Origin: Kordia sp. SMS9
GTDB lineage: Bacteria; Bacteroidota; Bacteroidia; Flavobacteriales; Flavobacteriaceae
Length of the DNA: 64,000 bases
Assembly (NCBI RefSeq): GCF_003352465.1
Contig: NZ_CP031153.1
Location: forward strand, 3,028,987 to 3,092,986
Direction of reading: 5' to 3'
A model generated the notes under the pieces. It did no database searches. It saw nothing but the letters and a program-made list of their open reading frames with translations, and was not told the origin of the DNA. Below are positions 37,401 through 45,009 of the stretch, one piece after another (the first letter of the stretch is position 1; the number at the start of each line of letters is the position of its first letter). The translations under genes and the position numbers were made by a program.

Positions 37401-37776
37401 CATCAGAACCATCGGCATTCATTACCCAAATGTTATCGCCGCCGCCAGCATCACTTGTAAAGAGAATTTTAGCACCGTCAGGACTGAAATGCGGTTGTAT
37501 TTCAAACGGAATTCCAGTGCGTAACGCTTTGGCAGTTCCCCCAGTAATGGGAATGGTATAAATATCACCCATCATATCAAAAACGATGGTTTTTCCGTCT
37601 GGACTTACGTCTAAGTTCATCCAAGTTCCTTCATTGGTAGTAAACGAATGGTCTTTGTAATTGAAGTCACCTTTAGGATTAGAAACATCCCATTTGTCAG
37701 TATTTTTTTTGTCTTGTGCAACAAGCATGCACGCAAAGAAAAGTCCAAAAAGGACTGAAAGATTGGCTCTTAACAT
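34492..37776 (-). CDS. Secreted PD40 (TolB-like) propeller-amidohydrolase fusion
   Basis: 1094 residues with a signal peptide (LFGLFFACMLVAQ). Residues 40-640 hold many PD40 repeats (SPDGKTIVFDMMGD, SPDGAKILFTSDAGG, SPNGKEIVYVTWN). Residues 660-1060 form an amidohydrolase domain with the metal pair VDAHAHIG (near 725), HTGVEHNIP and the late GSLKVGKLADLIIMD motif. The C-terminus is odd: CGCHLGHQ. Expected to hydrolyse C-N bonds in the periplasm; substrate unknown. Confidence 0.9.
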   Translation of the reverse strand: MLRANLSVLFGLFFACMLVAQDKKNTDKWDVSNPKGDFNYKDHSFTTNEGTWMNLDVSPDGKTIVFDMMGDIYTIPITGGTAKALRTGIPFEIQPHFSPDGAKILFTSDAGGGDNIWVMNADGSDAKQITKENFRLLNNSTWMPDGNAFVARKHFTSQRSLGAGELWQYHITGGSGLQLTKKKNAQQDVNEPSVSPDGRYLYYSEDVYPGGSFQYNKDPNKQIYVIKRYDFQTGKTTQVTGGPGGASRPQISRDGKKIAFIKRVRTKSVLYLHDLATGEEWPLYDALDKDQQEAWAIFGVYPNFSWMPNNEEIVFWAGGKIQKINVASLQVTNIPFTANATIQIADAISFKTPVAPDTFDAKVIRQAVTSPDGKMLVFNAVGYLWKKKLPNGTPQRLTKGTDFESEPSFSPNGKEIVYVTWNDLNLGSVRKISVNGGNSMQLSSEKGSYRTPAFSPDGTHIVYRKERGNSDQGFTYAKNTGIYTMKADGSNAKLVTTQGEYPIFSADGKRIFLQTGGTYFGSLTKSLHSVNLQGNDKRTHFTSKYANRMVPSPDNKWIAFSQLHKAYVAPMILTGQTVNLDNKTKAFPVAQIAKDAGVNLHWSPDSKKVMWTLGDAYFSNDIKDKFTFLEGSPVKTPEITTKGTKINLQLKTDKPNGQIAFTNARIITMENEQVIENGTILVKDNRIKAIGTDIRIPKSAKIYDMTGKTIMPGMVDAHAHIGAFRYGLTTQKHWQFYANLAFGVTTAHDPSANTETVFALSELVKNGTLVGPRLYSTGFILYGADGDFKAVINNLEDARSSIRRTKAFGALSVKSYNQPRREQRQQVLQAAREEGILVVPEGGSTFYHNMTMIMDGHTGVEHNIPVSPAYKDVLELWGHSKTGYTPTLIVNYGGVNGEYYWYQNTNVWENEKLLQYTPRGIIDARSRHRTMLPDEEYENGHILVSKTVKALSDKGVKVNMGAHGQLQGLGAHWELWMMEQGGMSPMEALKTATINPAEYIGAGNDIGSLKVGKLADLIIMDKNPLDNIRNTESITHTMINGRLYDTETMNEIGNEPKERSKFYWENNKYNAAFPWHEEANSFMRPGCGCHLGHQ

Positions 37777-37943
37777 TAGGTTTTTGGTTTAAACTCCCAA
37801 TTTAGCCAATATCGTGTTAATATTTCTTAAAAGTGTGTTAAGGTGTTTTTGGGAAGTCTTAAAAAAAGGAAGTTCGTTGCTGTGTTATAAATTTTCATAA
37901 ACGAAGTGTACAAAACACAGTGAATTTTAGGGTGTTTTTACCC

Positions 37944-37974
37944 TTGAAACCTTATCAGAAAACAACTACTTTTA
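37944..37974 (+). promoter_or_regulatory. Candidate promoter of the CHAT/nuclease unit
   Basis: TTG (37944-37946), 20 bases, then TACTTTTA (37967-37974), one mismatch from TAnnTTTG. The lipoprotein ATG follows 22 bases later. This is the only good promoter seen before the five-gene unit. Confidence 0.5.
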
Positions 37975-37996
37975 TACATTAAAATTAAAAAAAGTC

Positions 37997-38350
37997 ATGA
38001 AGCTACAAAATAAGACATTCGTTAGATGGAGTATGGCAATTATTGTATGTTGTTTGTTTTCATCTTGTTATACTGTGCGATTGAAGAATGTATACGGTGA
38101 TGCAAAGCCCGATCCTATGAACGATAGTAAGGATTATTACAGATATATGGATGTTGAAGAAATTGATACTGTCATCACCATAAAAGCTACGGATAAGGAT
38201 TTTACCATGTTGATTAAAGATTGCGGAACCAGTGGAATTCATACCATAGAATATCGAAATACGTTTGGCGGTGTGTTGTTAAGCGCAGTCACTTTTGGAC
38301 GGAAACGCAGAGTGCGTGTGAAATATGTATGTATGAAACCTCAAAACTAA
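37997..38350 (+). CDS. Small lipoprotein, first gene of the CHAT/nuclease unit
   Basis: 117 residues. Lipobox CLFSSCYTVRL near residue 24. The mature part ends in a conserved-looking hydrophobic Gly stretch (TFGGVLLSAVTFGRKRRVRV) like small Bor-type lipoproteins. No enzyme motif. The FAD oxidoreductase ATG begins 6 bases after the stop, so the two are cotranscribed. Its link to the nuclease and CHAT genes further on is positional only. Confidence 0.75.
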   Translation: MKLQNKTFVRWSMAIIVCCLFSSCYTVRLKNVYGDAKPDPMNDSKDYYRYMDVEEIDTVITIKATDKDFTMLIKDCGTSGIHTIEYRNTFGGVLLSAVTFGRKRRVRVKYVCMKPQN

Positions 38351-38356
38351 GGAAGC

Positions 38357-39958
38357 ATGGCAACGACAAAATCACACCCAAAAAGTTCTTGGGATACCTT
38401 GCACAATAATGGACCTTTTCCATTGAAAACCTTGCATGTGACCGAATTGGAAGGTTCAGCAAATATGTTTTCCAAATATGATCGCTACAATGATGCCGCC
38501 AAAGAAATTCAGCGTTTACTTCGCGAAGCCGCCGATAAAAATGAAGGTTTTCGTCCGTATGGTTCTGCGTGGTCATTATCACATATTGCACATCAAAAAG
38601 ACAATATGCACTACAATGGTTTTATGAGTATTCATATTCCGATTCCTGAATCATTATCGCATGAAGATTCCGCGTACGCGAATGAAAACTTATTCTTTTT
38701 TGAATGTGGAAATACGATCAAACGGATTTCAGAAGTGTTAAGTTCGCATGGGAAATCGCTCAAAACTAGTGGTGCAAGCAACGGACAAACGATTGCAGGT
38801 TGTATTTCTACAGGTGTTCACGGTTCGGCGTTGAATGTGGGTTCTATTCAAGACTATGTTGTGGGATTAAACATCATTATTGGTGATAAACCAACGGATA
38901 TTGTGTATTTGGAGCGACATACGAAACCTGCACTAAACGATAATTTTGCAGAAAAAATAAACGCCCGCGTCATTCGAAACGATCATTTGTTTAATGCTGC
39001 TTTGGTTGGTTTGGGCGCGTTCGGATTTATACACGGCGTTGTCATTGAAGCCGAAGATCGCTTTCTGTTGAAACGTTATGTAAAGAAAATAAAGAAAGAA
39101 TTGGCATTGGAATTGGCAGATACGATGGATTTTGAAAATTCTACTTTTAAAATTGAAGGTGAAGTAACTGCTGATGGCAAACCAAATCGTCCGTATCACT
39201 ATAAAGTATTCATCAATCCGTATACAAATGAAAGCGAATATGTGGTGGAAGTGATGTATAAAAAACCGTATCAAGTTCCGTATCCTGATCCGTTTCCTGT
39301 GATTAAAACCTCCTTATATAAAGACTTGATTTATTTGTTGATTAAAATTTCGGAGAAGTTTCCAAAAAGCATTCCTTGGTTCATTAAGCAATTGCGCAAA
39401 ACCATTCTTCCTGCAGTCAATGAAGAAACCTTGGGAACGTTGTACGAAACCTTTTGGGACGCACCATATCAAGGTCCAGCGTTTGCCTGTTCGGTAGGAA
39501 TTGATCATACACATTCGTCCAAAGCCTATAAAGTATTGGAAGAAATGACACAGAAAGAAGGACCAATTCCAGGGATTTTTGCCATGCGATTCGTTAAACA
39601 AACTGAAGCAACACTCGGTTTTACAAAGTTTCCAATTACGTGTATGTTAGAGATTGATGGCGTGTTATGGGAAAAATCTCGAAAAATAATGAGTTTGACA
39701 GAATATTCACGACGTATGATTGAAGTATTGCAAGAAAACGACATTCCATTTACCATTCATTGGGGAAAAAATTCGGATTGGCAATTTCCGAATTTGGTAA
39801 AAGATATGTTTGGCGACAAAGTAACGGAATGGAAAAGCTATCGCAACGGATTGCTTTCCACAGAAATGCAAAAAGTATTTTCAAACGGTTTTTTAGAAGA
39901 CACAAAATTGAACGAGCCAAACGAAACAAACGAAGAAGATTTGATTGTTTCACTGTAA
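38357..39958 (+). CDS. FAD-binding (VAO/PCMH-type) oxidoreductase
   Basis: 533 residues, no signal peptide. The FAD-binding PCMH-type domain spans about 90-270: ECGNTIKRISEVLSSHGKSL, then TSGASNGQTIAGCISTGVHG, whose GVHG resembles the loop that often attaches FAD through His, then SIQDYVVGLNIII. The C-terminal half resembles sugar-lactone or sterol oxidases. It could oxidise a sugar lactone or alcohol with oxygen. Only 77 bases separate it from the endonuclease gene on the same strand. Confidence 0.85.
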   Translation: MATTKSHPKSSWDTLHNNGPFPLKTLHVTELEGSANMFSKYDRYNDAAKEIQRLLREAADKNEGFRPYGSAWSLSHIAHQKDNMHYNGFMSIHIPIPESLSHEDSAYANENLFFFECGNTIKRISEVLSSHGKSLKTSGASNGQTIAGCISTGVHGSALNVGSIQDYVVGLNIIIGDKPTDIVYLERHTKPALNDNFAEKINARVIRNDHLFNAALVGLGAFGFIHGVVIEAEDRFLLKRYVKKIKKELALELADTMDFENSTFKIEGEVTADGKPNRPYHYKVFINPYTNESEYVVEVMYKKPYQVPYPDPFPVIKTSLYKDLIYLLIKISEKFPKSIPWFIKQLRKTILPAVNEETLGTLYETFWDAPYQGPAFACSVGIDHTHSSKAYKVLEEMTQKEGPIPGIFAMRFVKQTEATLGFTKFPITCMLEIDGVLWEKSRKIMSLTEYSRRMIEVLQENDIPFTIHWGKNSDWQFPNLVKDMFGDKVTEWKSYRNGLLSTEMQKVFSNGFLEDTKLNEPNETNEEDLIVSL

Positions 39959-40035
39959 AGACAGAAACTTTTGTTAAGGAAGTTGTGAAAACTATTAGAA
40001 TTTAATAATTTAGAAACGCATTAATACAACTGATT

Positions 40036-40974
40036 TTGAGTTATGCTGTTAACTTTTTCGAAACGCATTCGGTACAGACACCGAATATTGATGCCAGCGA
40101 AATCGAAAAATTTACGGTGGCTGGTTTAGAGGTGTCAGATTATTATTTGACGTATGAAAAATACAGTGTACTTCAAAATCCGTTTCGAAAATTCCCCTAT
40201 TATTCAGCCGTCAATGTGAATGGAAAACAGTTCCATAAACTAAAGAGAGCGAGTATTTTTGAAGGAAGTGAGCGTTGGGCAAAAGACGAGCGTATTCCGC
40301 CAGAAACACAATGGGGAAATGCGTTGTATAATGCTAAAAAGTATGATTTTGACAGAGGACATCTCGTAAAACGTGAAGATGTACAATGGGGAAATGATGA
40401 AGAAATTGCACGTTCGGCAGCACGTTCTACCTTTTATTACACCAACGCAGTGCCGCAGGTGAGTAAATTGAATCGAGGTGTTTGGAAACGTATTGAAAAT
40501 TATATTTTGCACCATGAAGTGGTAAAAAACGATATGAAAATCTGTATGTTCAGCGGTCCTGTTTTTCGGGAAGACGATCCTGAATTTTTAAAAACTGTCA
40601 ATGATGAAGTCGTTCGGTTGCCATATTTGTTTTGGAAAGTGGTGTATTATGTAAAGAATGGAACATTGCACAGAGCAGGTTTTTTAACGAGTCAACACCG
40701 ACAAATGCAGAAAAAGCGCATCATCAAGCCTGTAAGTCGCTCTGAAGAAAGTGCTCGAGTTGCACATTTTAATAGATTTAAAGATGCAGAAACCTATCAA
40801 GTAACCGTATCTTTCATAGAACAAATTAGTCAGTTATCGTTTGAAGCTGCGGCAGAAATGTTTCAAAATGACGATCCAGAACGTATTATTCTATCGCGTG
40901 TAAACGTTCGCAGTAGTAATAATGAAAGTGTACAATTAGAAGCACAAGCAAATAGTATGAATTTAAAATTATAA
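40036..40974 (+). CDS. DNA/RNA non-specific endonuclease (Endonuclease_NS family), TTG start
   Basis: About 312 residues, no signal peptide. The beta-beta-alpha-metal core is complete: FDRGHLVKRED (catalytic His near 113), FYYTNAVPQVSKLN (metal-binding Asn), then RGVWKRIENYI, and CMFSGPVFREDD. There is no ATG: the frame opens after a TAA at 40006 and the first usual start is TTG at 40036. The absence of a signal peptide suggests an intracellular target or regulated release. The CHAT frame begins as this gene ends, +1 shifted, so coupling or frameshifting is possible. Confidence 0.88.
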   Translation: MSYAVNFFETHSVQTPNIDASEIEKFTVAGLEVSDYYLTYEKYSVLQNPFRKFPYYSAVNVNGKQFHKLKRASIFEGSERWAKDERIPPETQWGNALYNAKKYDFDRGHLVKREDVQWGNDEEIARSAARSTFYYTNAVPQVSKLNRGVWKRIENYILHHEVVKNDMKICMFSGPVFREDDPEFLKTVNDEVVRLPYLFWKVVYYVKNGTLHRAGFLTSQHRQMQKKRIIKPVSRSEESARVAHFNRFKDAETYQVTVSFIEQISQLSFEAAAEMFQNDDPERIILSRVNVRSSNNESVQLEAQANSMNLKL

Positions 40975-40978
40975 AGTT

Positions 40979-41953
40979 ATTTCAAATACAATTAACATAT
41001 TATTCATTAAAGCCAATCCAATTGACAGTGATACACTGCGTTTGGATGTGGAAGAAAATGCCATACGTGATGTTTTAGGAAGTAGTGAGGATAAAAATAA
41101 ATTTGATTTTGAATCGAGAGGCGCTGTTACCAAAGATCTTCTCATAGACCATTTACTTAAAATAAAACCCAACATTTTGCATATTTCTGGACATGGAAAT
41201 ACCGATGAACAATTATTATTGGAAGATGTAGAAGGCTATACCGAAGAAGTGTCAATTCAGAAATTATCAAACGTTTTGTCAGGTTTCAAAGATCACATTC
41301 AGTGTGTATTTTTAAATACCTGTCACAGTTTGGCTGGAATTGAAAATTTTAATGAAAACATCGCGTATATCATTGGAATGAACAAAGAAATTCCTGATGA
41401 TGTGGCGATTAGTTTTTCAAGAAACTTCTACAATGCGTTGTTTAATGGGCGAACAATTAAAGATTCTTTTAAAATTGCGTTATCGCGAATTGCCATGACC
41501 GATCAAGGTGATGAACACATTCCGAAATTGATTGTGAATGTTGAAGCAGTCGTACATGCAGGAAAAGAAATTGAGCAGCAGAATGAAAAGAGCGAGCACA
41601 ATTTGATCAATACCATCATTTCAGAAGCAGAAATTGCCGAAGCTAAAAATAGCTATAAACGCAGTATTAAATTTCATTATAAAATCATTTTTGGTGCTAT
41701 TGCGGTGAGTATTGGATTGTTCATCTTTTTATATATGAATGGAAATAATGACTTAACATCGTCACTTATTGGTTTGATTCCGAGCGCGTTGGGGAGCTAT
41801 CCGTTTATGGAAATTCAGAAGCGAAGAAACAGAATTACACTCATACGCGTATTTGAATTGAAGCGCAAACGTCTCATCAATGCGCTGTCACAATTATCTC
41901 CCACGGAACGTCGCGAATTGAACGAAGAATTTAAGCGATTGATCATTATTTAA
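40979..41953 (+). CDS. CHAT domain (caspase-like) protease with C-terminal membrane segment; no standard start codon
   Basis: About 325 residues. The true N-terminus is upstream of the first TTG (41042): the frame reads SNTINILFIKANPIDSDTLR, the usual CHAT beginning, back to 40967. No ATG, GTG or TTG lies there; ATT at 40979 is the best start, or a +1 frameshift from the nuclease at TTA-TAA (40969-40974). The catalytic His is in ILHISGHGN and the Cys in VFLNTCHSLAG. After the protease (to about 210) come a basic stretch, two hydrophobic segments (IIFGAIAVSIGLFIFLYMN, LIGLIPSALGSYPFM) and a charged helical tail. Probably a membrane-anchored conflict protease. Confidence 0.85.
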   Translation: MSNTINILFIKANPIDSDTLRLDVEENAIRDVLGSSEDKNKFDFESRGAVTKDLLIDHLLKIKPNILHISGHGNTDEQLLLEDVEGYTEEVSIQKLSNVLSGFKDHIQCVFLNTCHSLAGIENFNENIAYIIGMNKEIPDDVAISFSRNFYNALFNGRTIKDSFKIALSRIAMTDQGDEHIPKLIVNVEAVVHAGKEIEQQNEKSEHNLINTIISEAEIAEAKNSYKRSIKFHYKIIFGAIAVSIGLFIFLYMNGNNDLTSSLIGLIPSALGSYPFMEIQKRRNRITLIRVFELKRKRLINALSQLSPTERRELNEEFKRLIII

Positions 41954-41963
41954 AAAAAATTAC

Positions 41964-43034
41964 ATGAAAACCTATAAATCCATAGAAGAAACCATTGCAG
42001 ACGTTCAGAAAAAGGACAAGCGCTATAATTATATTGTAATGATTGTGATGGCATTAATGGCTGCGTTTATTGTGACGGTAATTGTGTACGATCAACAAGT
42101 AAAAAAGCAAAACGATGTCATTCTAAAAAGTAGAGTTACGATTGATCAGTTGAAAACCAAAGAGCTTGAAAATGAATTTTTGCGTGAACGTGATTCGATC
42201 CGAACAGATTCTATTACGGGTTTGGTAACAACTTTACGTCAAGAATTATCGGTTATAAAGAAACAGCTGGCAAAAAATAATAGATCAAATAGCGAGCAAG
42301 CTGTAGTAATGGCCAATATAAACTTGGCGCAAGATAAGCTGAATCAAATCACCAATAATATCAGCGATAATACAATTGTACGTTATTACAAACGCAAAGC
42401 CGATGGCAATCGAATAGAAGATTTGATTCAAAACATGAAGAATCCAAGTTTCCGATTAAATCTAAAAGATGTACCGAATGATAACGGACGTTACAAAGTA
42501 AATACAATATGGTTTGGTGCCGATGTCAATAGAGTAGAAGTCTCTAAATTAATAGCGGCTTTAAAGAAAATTGGTGTTCGTATTTCTAATGTAAAAGAGT
42601 TCGATAATCCAAAAACGAAAGATTGGAAAAAAGCTGCTATCGAAATTGGGTATGCACCAGTCAACTCTTCATCAACGAAACTCTCCGAAAGTGAAGTTAA
42701 AAATTTAAGAGTAAACAATAATAATATAAAATATAATGTTCGATTTTATTCTTATAAACCTGATCAACGGATAAAAAATAGGCTGACAACATTGATTAAG
42801 AAAGAAAATTATGCGATTAAAGTATATCCAGACTGGAAAAAGCAATATAGTTTCTTTTCCAAAGTTCCTACCGTTTTCTATTATGACAAAGACATAAAAG
42901 ATATTGCCGAAAAATTGGCAGCTACCTTATCTAGCTATGTTAAAGGAGTAACTTTTAAAGCTCAATTTGGAAGTGGTTACGGAATTAAACAAAACGAAAA
43001 GAAAAATACGTTTATCATTCATTATACGCAGTAG
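41964..43034 (+). CDS. Membrane coiled-coil protein with two LytR_C/SPOR-like domains
   Basis: 356 residues. A short cytoplasmic N-terminus, one membrane helix (YIVMIVMALMAAFIVTVIVY, near 25-44), a long coiled coil (50-135), then two alpha/beta repeats: NTIWFGADVNRVEVSKLIAA (from about 178) and YNVRFYSYKPDQRIKNRL to YVKGVTFKAQFGSGYGI (about 260-345). The second looks like a LytR_cpsA_psr C-terminal or SPOR-type domain. Topology suggests an envelope sensor for the CHAT protease 10 bases upstream. No known name. Confidence 0.75.
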   Translation: MKTYKSIEETIADVQKKDKRYNYIVMIVMALMAAFIVTVIVYDQQVKKQNDVILKSRVTIDQLKTKELENEFLRERDSIRTDSITGLVTTLRQELSVIKKQLAKNNRSNSEQAVVMANINLAQDKLNQITNNISDNTIVRYYKRKADGNRIEDLIQNMKNPSFRLNLKDVPNDNGRYKVNTIWFGADVNRVEVSKLIAALKKIGVRISNVKEFDNPKTKDWKKAAIEIGYAPVNSSSTKLSESEVKNLRVNNNNIKYNVRFYSYKPDQRIKNRLTTLIKKENYAIKVYPDWKKQYSFFSKVPTVFYYDKDIKDIAEKLAATLSSYVKGVTFKAQFGSGYGIKQNEKKNTFIIHYTQ

Positions 43035-43055
43035 TTTTTTCATAACACTTTTACC

Positions 43056-43631
43056 TTATCGCGTATTTCTACTTTTAATATTTGCAGCACATAATCGAAT
43101 GATTTCTGCAATGCGCTTTTCGCGTGTTGTGGCTCGTTTCGCTTGATTCAACCAATATAAATAACTTTTACGATAGGATGGACTGAAATTTTGATAGTTT
43201 TCAAACGCGGTCGGATTGGCTTCAAAAGCTGTTTGCAATTCTTTTGGAATGACGCCGTTTTCTACATCGTCCAATGCTGTCCACGAACCATCTTTCATCG
43301 CAGCAATCATTTTCAGAGAACCACTTTCGTGCATTTTTTCTGCGGCGATCAATTCCACAATATAACTCTTGTTAAGCTTGCTCCAAACACTTTTGGGATT
43401 TCGCGGACAAAAATATTGTCGCCTGCGTTCCTCGTCTAGTTTTTTCACCGTGCTGTCAATCCAACCAAAACACAGCGCTACTTTTACCGCTTCTTCCCAA
43501 CGCATACTTTCTGTTGCCGAACTTACTTTGTAAAAAATTAAATACACACCCGAAGACGTATCGTGATGTTCTTCCAACCACGCACGCCATTCCGTATCGT
43601 TTTTAAAATAGAGTTCTTCGCGTGTGTTCAT
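43056..43631 (-). CDS. YdeI/OmpD-associated family protein
   Basis: 191 residues. Typical blocks: ELYFKNDTEWRAWLEEHHDT, GVYLIFYKVSS, MRWEEAVKVALCFGWIDS (near 43), RRQYFCPRNPKSVWSKLNKS (near 70) and FSPSYRKSYLYWLNQAKRAT then RIAEIIRLCA at the C-terminus. This family is often annotated as bacteriocin-protection or YdeI-like, but the biochemical role is unproved. It converges on the coiled-coil gene with a 21-base gap. Confidence 0.88.
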   Translation of the reverse strand: MNTREELYFKNDTEWRAWLEEHHDTSSGVYLIFYKVSSATESMRWEEAVKVALCFGWIDSTVKKLDEERRRQYFCPRNPKSVWSKLNKSYIVELIAAEKMHESGSLKMIAAMKDGSWTALDDVENGVIPKELQTAFEANPTAFENYQNFSPSYRKSYLYWLNQAKRATTREKRIAEIIRLCAANIKSRNTR

Positions 43632-43637
43632 TGAATA

Positions 43638-44975
43638 CTATCTAAAAATTTTCGCAGGAAATACAATCAAGCTTTCATGCCCGTTTTTGCTCACTGTAGC
43701 AATTCCAAAATAATAATTATCAATCACAATTCCTTTTAGCGTATATTCAGTTACATCGCCCACAAAACGTGAATGTTGCCATTGTGGAGCGGTTGTATCG
43801 CGCCAGTAGATTTTATAGCCAACGACATTTTCATCTTCCGATTTTTTCCATTTGAATTTTGCACTTGGTTGTACAATCCCACCAATTTTTACATCTTGTG
43901 GCGGCAATGGTGACCACGCCAAACTCGCTAAATTGATGGCATTTACTGCTGTGAGTTTCTTCGCATAAGCGAAATTGACACCTTCAATAACATCTCCATA
44001 GTTGATGCCGTTTTCTTCTCGAATGTCTTGATGTTGGCGATTGTAGTTTTCATGCGCTTCCATGATTCTGATTCCTGCAAAACCAAGATCGTTAAACGGT
44101 CTGTGATGCCCACCGCGACCAAATCTGTCCAAACGATAAATTAGCATTGGATTCATTTCAGGCATGTACGTTTGCGTTTGCTTGTGAACGTATCGTGCTA
44201 ATTGACGAGAAATTCCATCCACTTCACCACCGTAAAAACGGCGTGATCTGCGTTGGCGCTCAGTTTCATTCGCAGGAACTGGCTCTGAGAAAATTCGGAA
44301 CGACCTGTTATCAATCACGCCATCAACTCCTTCAATATTTCCGATCATATCATTGTTTAATACACCAATAATGTCCCAACCTTGATCTTTCGCATACTTC
44401 GCCAATCCTTGTCCACCAAACAAGCCTTGTTCTTCGCCCGACAATCCCACGTAAATAATACTGTTTTCAAACTTATATTTTGATAATACACGTGCAGCTT
44501 CAATTGCTCCAGCCATTCCAGAAGCGTTATCGTTAGCACCTGGTGCGTCTGTGGTAAAATCCATGGTGTCGCTGGCGCGCGAATCAATATCGCCACTCAT
44601 AATCACATACCGATTTGGGTATTTTGTGCCTTTCTGAATCGCCACTACATTCACAACCCATGCATCTTTTGGTACACGACGATTGCCTTCTTTCGTGACA
44701 AAATCTTTTTGGTAGAATACATTCAAACAATTATCACAATTGCTAGAAATTTGATCAAATTCTTTTTTAATCCAACGTCTTGCGGCACCAATTCCACGCG
44801 TTTCAGAAACGGTGTCACTAAAGGTGTTTCGCGTTCCAAAGTTTGCCAGCGTTCGGATATCATTTTCGATACGATCTGCCGAAACCGCATCAATGATATC
44901 GTACAAACGCGAATCGGTTTGTGACATCATAAACGTTACAGAAAAGAGTAGGGTAGTGAGGATAATTTTCTTCAT
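43638..44975 (-). CDS. Secreted M28-type metallopeptidase with C-terminal FnIII-like domain
   Basis: 445 residues with a signal peptide (LLFSVTFMMSQ). The peptidase domain spans 100-350: MSGDIDSRASD (near 125) takes the place of the usual GHxDS zinc motif, with Asp where His normally binds zinc. GANDNASGMAGAIEA (Asp ligand), GLSGEEQGLFGG (catalytic Glu pair) and a later HHRPFNDLGFAGI (His) follow. A FnIII-like module closes the protein (GYKIYWRDTTAPQW). Probably an exported aminopeptidase of altered metal binding. Confidence 0.85.
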   Translation of the reverse strand: MKKIILTTLLFSVTFMMSQTDSRLYDIIDAVSADRIENDIRTLANFGTRNTFSDTVSETRGIGAARRWIKKEFDQISSNCDNCLNVFYQKDFVTKEGNRRVPKDAWVVNVVAIQKGTKYPNRYVIMSGDIDSRASDTMDFTTDAPGANDNASGMAGAIEAARVLSKYKFENSIIYVGLSGEEQGLFGGQGLAKYAKDQGWDIIGVLNNDMIGNIEGVDGVIDNRSFRIFSEPVPANETERQRRSRRFYGGEVDGISRQLARYVHKQTQTYMPEMNPMLIYRLDRFGRGGHHRPFNDLGFAGIRIMEAHENYNRQHQDIREENGINYGDVIEGVNFAYAKKLTAVNAINLASLAWSPLPPQDVKIGGIVQPSAKFKWKKSEDENVVGYKIYWRDTTAPQWQHSRFVGDVTEYTLKGIVIDNYYFGIATVSKNGHESLIVFPAKIFR

Positions 44976-45009
44976 AGTTTTTTATGCTAAATATGTATTT
45001 GTATTGAAT

